Of a stretch of 64,000 nt of DNA, positions 49,201 through 61,200 are shown one piece after another. The position numbers and the translations under genes are program-made. Under the pieces are notes generated by a model. That model saw only the letters and a program-made list of their open reading frames with translations. It made no database searches and was not told the DNA's origin. The stretch's first letter is position 1; every line of letters begins with the position of its first letter. Source of the stretch: Branchiostoma floridae (taxonomy: Eukaryota > Chordata > Leptocardii > Amphioxiformes > Branchiostomatidae). The stretch is taken from the NCBI RefSeq assembly GCF_000003815.2, contig NC_049986.1, forward strand, positions 12,965,876 through 13,029,875, written 5' to 3'.

Positions 49201-52200
49201 AACATTCAGTTGCTGCAAATGGATTTTGCTCTCTCAAATTTGCACAGAAATCGAGTTTCACACCAATCCATTTGGAGAGAACGGATTTTGCATACGAGGC
49301 ACGAATGCATCACCTCCAGATCCAAAACTCTTCCAGATGGCTTGAATTATGTATACAAAAGAAGTGTCTGTGCCATGAATACTCTAAGGAGGACAAATCA
49401 TAGTGGATTGTACTTTGATACAGGAAACATGTCGCAGATTGTGGATCTGAGGTCTAACGTCTCCAACACTTAACTATTGATTTGCAAGTCGTTTCCGTTT
49501 GAAATAGAAGTTTCCGTTTTCTAGTTCAATTTTTTCTTCACATAAGTACCACATTACCGCTCAACCATCCCGCTATGATTTATCATGTTGCTTTCTTGTA
49601 CTCCAATTTCTGAAGCAATTCTATCTCCCTATTATGGATTCTGATGTGTCTAAAACAATTTTACAGTCGCCCACGCAAGAATTTCCGGCAAGGAGGAATT
49701 TTCAACTTGATCAGTTCACCGTCGGAGAGGCATTACGGCACGTTAATCAATTTTTCGTAATGTAGGAATATCGTTAGTTGTTCCTGTCAATCATCTGTGT
49801 CTGCGACATGTTTCTGTATTAGAGACCGTAGACGTAATGACTGCCACCGTCGGTATAGTGACAAATGTCCCGACAGAGAGACAGATTTCATCTGAAACGT
49901 ATGTACAGTTATTCATGATTGAAATGAATGGTAAATTTGCAACTGTAGAGTTGGATGGATGTTACGGAAGTGTGGAATGCAAATCAACCAAGAAGCGATC
50001 ATAGCGAAAGTTCCAGTCCTAGTCTTTTAATGACAGAATAAAAAAAAATTATTTCCTTTTTCTTCTTGAAACTATTACTCAAAGACGGAGCATGGGATGT
50101 TATTTCCTTGCTCCCATGTCTCCTCTTACAGAGAGATATATACCATTAAGATTCATAGATGATGACGCAGATTAAGACATATTTTGTGACCCAATGTTAT
50201 CGGGTTTCAGAGAGGGATTAGGACCGTGAATTTGGGCCAAACAAGACTTTGAACAGCATATCTTTGATTTTGTAAAAGTGGTTCCTTGTTAATCTTAATT
50301 TTTGTGCTGGTCCTCTACTCTTTTGGGTGATTTTTAAAGAGTTTTTGACAGTTTGCATTCAACTTTCACTTGTTTCCGCAACGTCTTTACATATAGGAAG
50401 TACAAGGATCCATCATACGGTCCGCCAGATTGGTATTGAGTTCTGATTTTTCTTTGACTTTCTGTTAGATGACTGCTAGCTTGAACCATACCATGATTTC
50501 CTGTCGTAACCGAGATGACATACATCATTTAACTCTACACAAGATTCTTTAAAATGAAACCACTCCTGTTTTGAGAAATCGCATCACTAAGTGCATCTCA
50601 TGTGAAGAATGCTTCCAGCAAACCTGTTGATGTACTGTATATGTTCCTGATCTAAGACACACCTATCTATCAACATCTTTTCTTTGCGTCACGCATAGGC
50701 GACTTGACAACATCCTTAAGCCCCAACAAAAGAGAGAGTGTTATGTGCCCCAAACGACGTCATTTGTAAGACTCTACTCGGAGATAGCTGTACTTGATGG
50801 ATTCCGCTATTATCCTTCAAAGAAAGGCCGCATGGATCTTACTTTAAACAGCCTTCGGGACAAAAACCCTTAGATTTTCATCATGTGTCGTCTGTTGATG
50901 TGATCCCAAAGATGACGTCTGAAGTTCGGTTTTGCCCATGAGGGCTTTTATCGATGTATCACTTGTACTCCTTCAGGTGAGTTCTTAGTTGGATTTCACG
51001 AATGTAAAGTCACTTCCGCCCATTTATGACAACATGAATGGTAGCTACATTATCAAACACAGGCAAGCAGTTAATTTTCCTTGGTACATGCTGTTATCCG
51101 TGAAATATTGGTGGCATTTTACCTGCAGCCTAGTGGGACAGAGTAGAGTGGTTTGAAACCCATTCGGTACTTTTTATCCCACTCACAGAAACTGTACCAG
51201 ATTCTAAGATAAACGTCAAATGATGTTTCCAAGTTTTACACTCAACCCAAGTAGTTGAAAACTAAGAACTGTCCGTCTATCAATGATAGAAAATGTCTCT
51301 GTGAAACAAAGGAAAAAAAATGACAAGTTATTACGGTAAAGGATATAAGTTCTTTCTATGATCAATAGATATAGTAGCTTTAGAAAATAAGATGGACACA
51401 TCGTACCAAGAGAGACATAAAATTCAATGTCTTCTCAATGCAGATTCTCAACCTCTGGCACCACTTTGGCAAAATGACAACGGCACGAAGGATGTTCATA
51501 GCGTCATGACCATCACGTAGATGGTACTCCTATGATTGACATTGGTGCATGAGCATACATTTATATAGGATGGAGTTTTCCATGCCGACGACACTTCTAC
51601 GTGCTCGATGGCCCATGCGAATAAAGTGCATGGCTGCACGTCTACAATATTGCTCTCGGAGAAAACCAGTGACTATCGCGGAGAGTCACGGCCACAGCAG
51701 AACAGTGTGACAAATACGGCCTGTAGAGTTCAGCAGGCCAAGCATTAAAGTGCCAATTCGCATCACCGCCATGTTGCAGCGGGCGACCGCGTTGACACGG
51801 TGTTCGCCCGTGACACTTCGCTAACAGCACTATACTTGGTCTTCCTAGTCTCTACCAGACTCCGGCCTGGCCGAAAAGTAATAGGGAACTTTGGTCAAGT
51901 TAGGAATAACATTCTAGTAGGAGTTAATTGGCCTAGGAGTGAATAGACCGGCCGGTGGATTATCTGCAAAAGACTGAAATCCCATGGCAACTTATTTTTC
52001 CCTATTTGGCCAAAGTCTTCTCTTTTTCATCCAGCTGACACGTCTGCCTGAGACTAGGTCTTCTGGGAACAGCCGAAGTTTGTGGAGCAGGGGGATAGAC
52101 TAAGAGCCATGAACATGTATACTTACAGTCACAGCGTTATAATTATCTGTTACCCGTATGCTATCTACTTCAGTCTGACGTTACCGAAATACTTAATGTT

Positions 52201-55200
52201 GAATGCAATTCATGATAACTCGGTTCTTTTGATTTTGCTTCTAGAAGGGGTGGGGCTAGTTACGTTGGATGATACTGGCTTTGCTTCTTTCTTGTTTTCT
52301 TGTGATGACATCACAGTGAATGTTATGTTTTGTTAGATTTCAATACAAATAATGATAAGCATAAATGTGCACGTTCATGTATATATTTTATCTTTTCATT
52401 GCATTCCTTTCCATAAGGACGCGTAATTCAAATCCTTACATCCGTTAAGTTCGCCTTTTCATCACCCAAGTTCTGCTGCAAGTCCTCCTGGCATACCCGC
52501 CGAGCATGTTAGTGTTTTACAGATGTTACAACATCCTCCGGTGATCAAAGGTCTTTACAAATGATACATGTCCTTATGGTGAGGCATTACTTATACGGCA
52601 GTATCAGAGGGAGGACTTCCTGGAATTCGAAATGTCAAACTTTTACTACCATTTCCGGAGGGAGTAACTGTAAGAGCGCGCATCGTATGCAGAAGATGGA
52701 GGGTCAAGCCGTAAGTAAACAGCAAATCAAAACGTAATGCCAGTTTTGGTTTGAGGAAAATGCCATCTACAGAGCGGAAGGAAGAAGCTTTACCTTGAGC
52801 CCTAGGCTAACATATACCATAGGATTTGACGTAGTAGGTTTTAACCTTTTATATAGCTAGTGGCTTAAAAGTCTCTGACAAATTATGACAAGCTTTGTGA
52901 TATATGAGAGCGTTCTTTCTGTAGATTTCACCCGCCAGGATACATAAAAAGGTATGTTTTATCTCTTCTCAGAAAACCTCTGGAAAATGACGGGTCATCT
53001 AAAAATGTTACGTAAAGCCCTTGAGAGTTGCATTGAGAGGCTGTACGTATTGCTGAGCATGATAGCTGAAGTGCCCAGATGAAACAAGCAGCAAATGCTA
53101 TCTACTTGTCTGGCGCTAGTGACGTTCATCTTTATTTAGAAACTGTCATGAAGACGGTCGCGAAAGCCTCTCCACATAGATAGCTTCTAATGTAAGTAGA
53201 CAGCCGTGTTACCTAAGCTTTTCCTCAAGCGTGTGGAGCCAGACTCTAAAGCGGCGCCGCTACTTTACGCAGCCGTCAAATAACTGTTAAGTGGGTCTAA
53301 GGATTAAGGCATATATAGTCCATTTCACTGCATAATATGTTTCATGGATAAACCCTTATGAATTCGAAGCGCCAGACGGTGAACAACCGAAAAGGCTCCT
53401 CTTGAGTTAACATCTTATGGTTTAGTTGTAATTTCAATCTTCAATTGTCCTTTGTTGGCTCTTAAGATGAAAGAGTTGACTCAAGTAGACAATACTAGGT
53501 ATGGAGACTTTGACAGGAAAACCATTATATGGTTTTGACAAATTCTTTATTCCCTACTTTGTTTCACTTTGCACTAACAACCACTTGTATACATTTCTAT
53601 GGTTTATTTTTGGATGTATTGTTCAGACCACACCGCTGAAATCTGAATAACCATACAGTTTTTACCACAGCCACAGGCAAACGTAAATGATAGATCACAT
53701 TGGCTGTGGTCCAGTCAGTAGGAGACATTATCCCGCCCGCCGTGCGGCAACAGGAGGATGAATCTTACTTAACCAGCTACGATAAAACAAACCTCACGGT
53801 AGGAACGTCTTTTGGGACGTATTATCAGATTTGTGGTATGCATAAGTCATGGGTCCCACAGTTTATAACTTAAACACATGGCTTNNNNNNNNNNNNNNNN
53901 NNNNNNNNNNNNNNNNNNNNNNNNNNNNNNNNNNNNNNNNNNNNNNNNNNNNNNNNNNNNNNNNNNNNNNNNNNNNNNNNNNNNNNNNNNNNNNNNNNNN
54001 NNNNNNNNNNNNNNNNNNNNNNNNNNNNNNNNNNNNNNNNNNNNNNNNNNNNNNNNNNNNNNNNNNNNNNNNNNNNNNNNNNNNNNNNNNNNNNNNNNNN
54101 NNNNNNNNNNNNNNNNNNNNNNNNNNNNNNNNNNNNNNNNNNNNNNNNNNNNNNNNNNNNNNNNNNNNNNNNNNNNNNNNNNNNNAACCGTTAAAGTATC
54201 AGCGAGACCTAAGGTGATCTGTTTGGAATTTATATATATATATATACAAGAATAGGAAGTATCATATTGTATTTTGAAGTTACTTCTAAGTTTCAAAGAT
54301 GACAATAAAAAAGTTTGTCATACCTTCTCCTCCCCCTGGCTTGAGGACCGGTACCCAGAATTCCTCCGCCAGCGGTGTTCCTGACGACTCGGACGAACTC
54401 TGGTGAGACTTGATGGACGTCCGGCTGGGGGAGATGGTCACCGGGCCCCGGGCCTTCTGGGAACGGGAACATGTCTGTTAGTTAGGGCCTTCTGGGAACG
54501 GGAACAGGTCTGTTAGTTAGGGACTTCTGGGAACGGGAACAGGTCTGTTAGTTAGGGCCTTCTGGGAACGGGAACAGGTCTGTTAGTTAGGGCCTTCTGG
54601 GAACGGGAACAGGTCTGTTATAGTAGGGCCTTCTGGGAACGGGAACAGGTCTATTAGCTAAGGCCTTCTGGGAACGGGAACAGGTCTATTAGATAAGGCC
54701 TTCTGGGAACGGGAACAGGTCTGTTAGTTAGGGCCTTCTGGCAACGGGAACAGGTCTGTTATAGTAGGGCCTTATGGGAACGGGAACAGGTCTATTAGAT
54801 AAGGCCTTCTGGGAACGGGAACAGGTCTGTTAGCTAGGGCCTTCTGGTAACGGGAACAGGTCTATTAGATAAGGCCTTCTGGGAACGGGAACAGGTCTGT
54901 TAGCTAGGGCCTTCTGGGAACGGGAACAGGTCTGTTAGTTAGGGCTTTCTGGGAAAAATTACGCCTGTTAGTTAGGGCATTCTGGGAAGGGGAAGAGGCC
55001 TGTTAGTTTAGGCCTTTTGGTAACGGGAAAAGACTTGTAAGTTAGAGCATTCTGGGAAGAGGCCTGTTACTTAGGACATTCTGGTAACGGGAACAGACCT
55101 GTTAGTTAGTACTCTCCAAGCAGAGGCTGATGGGGAAAATCGTAACCTTTTATATGAGCTGATAAAAGAAAAGGTTCCGATTTTCCCCGTCAACCTCTGC

Positions 55201-58200
55201 TTAGAGACTAGTTAATTAGGGCATTCTGGGAATAGGTAGAAGTCTGTGAGGGCATTCTGGGAACGAGATGGAAATAGAGCCTTCTGAAATGTGGATTCTT
55301 AAAAATCTATGGAACACTTTTAAAAAAACAAAGTTAGACTCTAAAATCCATATTTTTCTCTTGTGTCTAACTTGAGATTGTTTGAAAACGCTATCTATTA
55401 CCGTGGCCAATTCGGCCATAATACCTTTATTGAACAACAGTTGTATAAGATGCAACGTATGGTAACCTCTATTACTTAACAGCGGTTCTGTTTTGAATTG
55501 AAACCTTCACGGTGCTCAACTGCACTGCGGCGTCATTCTCAACAGTCAAGTTGACGGTTGGATTATTTATTAACTAAAAGCGCTGCAGCCGCGACAAGCT
55601 GTTATTCCAACCCCTGTCCTTCTCCTGTCTGAAGTTTGCCGACACGTTCTCACTCACGTGAAGGTCACCAAAGCCGTCACCGCCAACGCCGGGAAGAAAT
55701 GAGGACGTGGCTCTGCGTGGGCGCGCGGTCAGACATTAGGACAGCAGGAAATTGTGCGGGGGACGCCTGGATAAAACACCGGGCCATTGAGCACAAATTA
55801 AACCATAGAAAATGTGACGCTTATCAAACGACATTGACTATTGGTTAATATTTCACTTGTCTAGAACTCACCGTCGCCACCAAAGGTTCTTGATTTTAAA
55901 GACGAAGGAGTAACCAAGCTTACAAACGATTTAAAACGAATGTATCTTCAGAAACGTGGCTAAGGTAGCTCGTTCTGTTGATTAGGAAACTTTTCTTCAC
56001 AGCAATTAGGAAACAAGGCGACCAATCTATATAAGCTCCACGCGCCCGCTTTGATTGAATTTGAAAAAGTAAGGCCTAATTAGGAGTCAACTTTCAGTAG
56101 TCGCAACTTTCACAGATACACGAACTTGGGCTTAGGTATTACTAGTGTTTGCAGCATGTTGATTCACGGCATACCAATTCAAAGACAAATGTTTGCAGAC
56201 TCACCACATGAGAGAAGGTGAACTTGTTTGTATATCATTTACTGGCTTTTGAAAAGGTGAGTCATTCGTTCAAAGTCTCAAATGTTTTTGGCTCTGACAA
56301 TGACATTGTGTATACCTGTCATTGTCAGGGCATTCATTCGCAAGGGGTGATTTATAACTACAGTAGACATGGGGACAATCGGGTAAGGTTGGTATCACAG
56401 TTTGTTTATCAATGGTTGATCTTGTGTTGGTTCATACACAGAATATACTAGCTACAAGTAGACAATGTGCCAAGCCACATCTTACTGAGGCACACTGAAC
56501 CAGACATACATACATGTACTATGTTCTGTCTGATACAACTTCTTTTGTTTGCTCATCCGTCATTTGTTAGCGCGCTCTCATGAGTCTAAGAGCGTCCTGA
56601 GGATGCTTTCCATCAAGTCATGTGTGTTCTTACTATATTCAAAAAAAGTCAAAGCAAAATAAACCCCATATGTATGACTATATATGTACTTTTCATATAA
56701 CTCGGAGCTGCCTTTTCACAAGTCCTGTGCATGATATCTAGTACCTTCAATGCACAGTTTTGGAAGAGATAAACCAGTAAAGACAGCTTCAAAAAGTACA
56801 TGTATTTTTCATTTAAAAAAGTTGTATACTGTCGTCAAAGTACATGTATCATACATACATCAAGGCAACGGTTACGGTTTGATAGAAATCCTAGATTTAG
56901 CTTCTCACATCACGTTGCAATTCTGTAGTGGCTTTTACGGTCTCCAAACACGCATTGGGATCAATGGAGTTTCTTGATGGACACTGTATTGTTCCCGAAG
57001 GTAGTACTCTCACCACGGGGGCAATTCTTTCCAGGCGAATACCAACTTTATGTTAGTGCTTCATATATTTTCTTAACAATGAAGGTCAAGGGCTTTACTA
57101 TTGCTATCTTATATAAAACATTGTTCCCAATAGCGAAATCAATCTCAACGTTGAATAAAATCCAAGAGTTGGATCTGCAGTTTACAGCTTTTTCTCGTCA
57201 CGACGTTTACGACTTTCCCATAGACAGGCCTGATATCGCTGTAGGGATGTCCCTGTAGCTCAACTGGTAGCGGCCTCACAGTTGCATTAGCTCCTGGTTC
57301 CAATTAGTTGGTAACTGTGAGACCCTGGTTCAATTCTGGATAGGTTCCTCTGACGGGGCTGCACCCGTCTTTCGGAAGGGACGTATAATGAGGGTCCCGT
57401 GATCGAGGATGCGCCTTGAGAAAGTTAAAAGGGAAGGGCTAGCAGCCCTCTGTAAAACATGCCCTACAGAAACAGCAAGAAAATTTGCTGCCCTATGTCA
57501 CTATGCGGCTACTAGGCACTACAAGTGCTTAACGAAAAGAAAAATTGCTGAACGAAAAGAAAAACTGCTATCACTATACGAGGGGGGTTCAATAAGTTCT
57601 TTGCCTCACCAAGAAATAACAAGCACAACTCAGATTTTCAGGCACAACTTCATAGTATGAAGTCTTTTATCAATATCCTCCAAATTACAAATCATTGGAG
57701 TCATTACTTTCCAGGCATTCGTTTTTTCTAAATTAGAAGGTAAGTGGGGAGAAAAAGAAGGGTGAAGTGTGATCAGACAATTTGACCTCACACCTCAGGT
57801 TGCAGATCAATTGTCCACCTTTTTTTTTCGTTATCCCTTACCTAACGTTACTGGGTGTCGCCTGCAACATGATGATCACAATAATTTGAATTTTGGTACA
57901 CACTTATATAAGACTTTATACATGTACGTGGGGTTATCAATAAGTCCCCGACTTTACCGAGAAAAAATAAGCACAGCTCAGATTTCGAAGCATAGATGTC
58001 AAGTATAAAGTCTTATATAAATATGTACCAAAATTCAAATTAGTGTGATCATTACTTTGCAGGCGACACCCAGTAACGTTAGGTGAGGGAGAAGGAAAAA
58101 AACGTGGACAATTGACCTGACCTGAGTGTGTGGGTCAATTTGCGCTGCTGGAAGTTAGAAACCCAATTCTTTTTGCTTGAAATAGGAAGAGAATCATTAT

Positions 58201-61200
58201 CAAACATTTTGACAACGTCTTTTGTTAATTTATGGCATGGGAAACTAGACCCACACATGTCTGATCACAATTCACACAACTTTTTTCTCGCCACTTACCT
58301 TCTAATTTAGGAAAAACGAATGCCTGGAAAGTAATGACTCCAATGATTTGAAATTTGGAGGATATTGATAAAAGACTTCATACTATGAAGTTGTGCCTGA
58401 AAATCTGAGTTGTGCTTGTTATTTCTTGGTGAGGCAAAGAACTTATTGAACCCCCCTCGTATCTTGGCGTTAGATTGATGTATTACGGAGGTGTGTGCTT
58501 ATAATTATGCTCAGGGCTGTTCGTACAGAAAGAAGCTAGATCATTCCCTGTTGTGTTGTTCCTACCCAGGAAGAGGTCGTTAAAATGTAGAATGAAACTC
58601 CCAAAGCAAGGTCTGCAATTATATAGTAATCCAGCGGTTTATATGCAAACACAAGGGCCGTTAACAGCGTTTCGATGGACGTTATATTGTGCCCTGTGGC
58701 GATGTTACAATTAAAGAGGGCATTAATCTTAACGTGGACTGGGCATTTACAGCGTCATCCGACTTTAAACTGTACGATCGTATAGCGACTGGTCGTAAAA
58801 CTGAAGATACTGTGACAGTTCTTACTAATCTTCGCCATCTTGTCCAGGATCTGATATAGAGTCTCGCTGAACATCTCCATGCTAAACAGATATTTGACAG
58901 TTTGGAATATATATACGATTACTCCTCTAATAGTGAGGTAAACACTTTGTGTAAGTTACAAACATGTAACATCCATATGACCAGCGATGACAGAAATAGT
59001 CATTAATCGTACATGACGGGTCAGGTCATGAGGTCAATGGAAGAAGCTACTAATTCACGGGGAGGTATTGCTTTTGGTCTGTCTCTTTGTCTGTGTTTCG
59101 CAGTTATACATTTTTATATGCTAATCACGTTCACCGTAGAGTGACAGGAAGTCATAGATAGACACATGTAATGTTGATGAAAAAAGTTTTTCCAAATGAG
59201 CTACAATTAAACCAAACATACTAGAAATGTGTCACGGAGTCATGAGATCTTCGCACCATTGTTATCGTTTAAGATATCAACATCTCACGATGATCCCAGC
59301 GAGTGCAATTCCAGAGAACGTGCATCTGATACCTCTATGATTTAAGAATGGATAGCGGTGACAGCCGAAAGGTCCGCGGTAGGTCACCATTCGTTCTGCT
59401 CGAAATGGCAAAATCAATATCTAACCACGAAGGCCGTTCAGTACACAGGACAGGGACGGCCAGAAAACCTACCGGTAAATTGTGCAACCGGCTGCGTTCA
59501 TTCAATTATATGTTTGAAAGATGTTCAGCCGCGTGTGCCACAAATTGGAATATACGATTACTCCTTTAAATCAAGTCATAACAAGATAACTGAGTTATTT
59601 CTATGGTGTCTATGTTTTTCAGATAAACATTTCTTGCATTGATATCTACTATCAAGAAATGGCCATTAGGAGAAAATAACATGACGTCACAAGTGCCACG
59701 TAAGTGCATGTGAATTGGACCCGACATTGTTTAATGAATGAATGAATGAATGAATGAAGACCTTTATTGTACATACATACCCATTGGGTTCAGTACAGTT
59801 CGCAACAAGATATACATGGAATATGTACGATGAATCTACAATACTCAAGAATCGTATTCTACTACGTGAATTCGACTTCTTCTAGGTTCTTTGTGATATT
59901 GAAAATATAGAAACAGATATGCTCTATAAGTAAAGGTTTGTCTAAATTCATAAGGAATATAAATTTGTCTATATTACTTAGTTGTATGAAGTGGGGGAAC
60001 ATGGGGTCTATCAGTCTATAGAGTTCAGCTCTCTCTTTCTTGTAAAAACTAATAGCACGGGTAGTTTTCGGCTGACTGCAGACGTGCTAGTAATTTCTGT
60101 TGTTAGCGACCGTATCTCTATTGTGTGTGACATGGCACGAAATGGTTATGTCACGGATATTCAGATAAAATACAGCCAAATCAAATATGCCAAGTACACC
60201 AGTCATGGATAGCAGGTAGGGAGATCGTGTTTGCACATTTTGTCACCTGCGATCAGTTTTCAGATTGTGTAAATCTCGACATGACTCTAGTGATAGACTT
60301 TGAATACTTAATGTCACGTTTTGTCTGCAGAGCACCGTAGATATGGGTAATAAAATACAGGCGTCTTTTATCATGGAATTAGGTTTAGGCTTGGATCGTA
60401 AATCGTCCATTGAGGAAACTACTAAGGATGGTAATATCGCTTGGCTCAGGGCTGATGATGTCATGTTATGATAGTTGCTATACATTATGGACGTTAGAAG
60501 AATGTAATGAAATCAAGTTCAGTCGAACGGAGGGGGAAATATTGATGGAATATATCATTCTGGGACATGTTGACTATTTGCTATGGGCGTTTCTGCCCGG
60601 AGAGTATGGTATAATCCTAGTAGGTGAAAGTTGCGTTTAGATGAAATAAGCAGTGATGATTATGTAGAAATTCTAACTCTTAAATGATTTATGGTTTATA
60701 TATTAACGGAAGCTGTTTATGTTATTCTATGGGAAGTGTTGTTTCAAATACATCCCAAACAATATATCAAAATATGTTGTTTGGTGCATTCATTTAATCT
60801 AGTGATGAAGTCGGTAAAATCGTTACCAAGTCAATTCTATCTTAAATAGAAAAAGAGTTTGTCTCACACACCAATTCTTTCAAAACTGGCCCCCCCCCCA
60901 AGTTGAAACATGTTTTATTACTCGGTGTAGAGGCCCTGTCGTCACACTGTAAGGCAGACGAATGGTGGATCTATTCCCAAGAACGTGTGCTCCCCTAGGA
61001 CAAGACAAGTTACACCTCTCCATGGCACGGTGATACTGTCATGGGAGTCACGCCTGTCATAGTGGTGTCAAAATCCCCGCCGTGACGCTGACATGATTAG
61101 ACTGGGGACCGTGAGAGGAGAATTCTGTATGATTCTGATACGATAAACCCTTCTCCCATGGTGGCGGATCTATATCACTATCACGAAGACATGAAATTGC

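Noticed and set aside
52680-52720. Possible first exon on the + strand (ATG at 52695 with a GTAAGT donor at 52711)
   Set aside because: Five codons and a donor occur easily by chance, and no partner exon follows on the + strand.
59348-59642. Overlapping ORFs of 73 and 94 codons on the + strand
   Set aside because: They have no domain, no splice context and two competing frames of similar length. They are likely chance ORFs within an intron.
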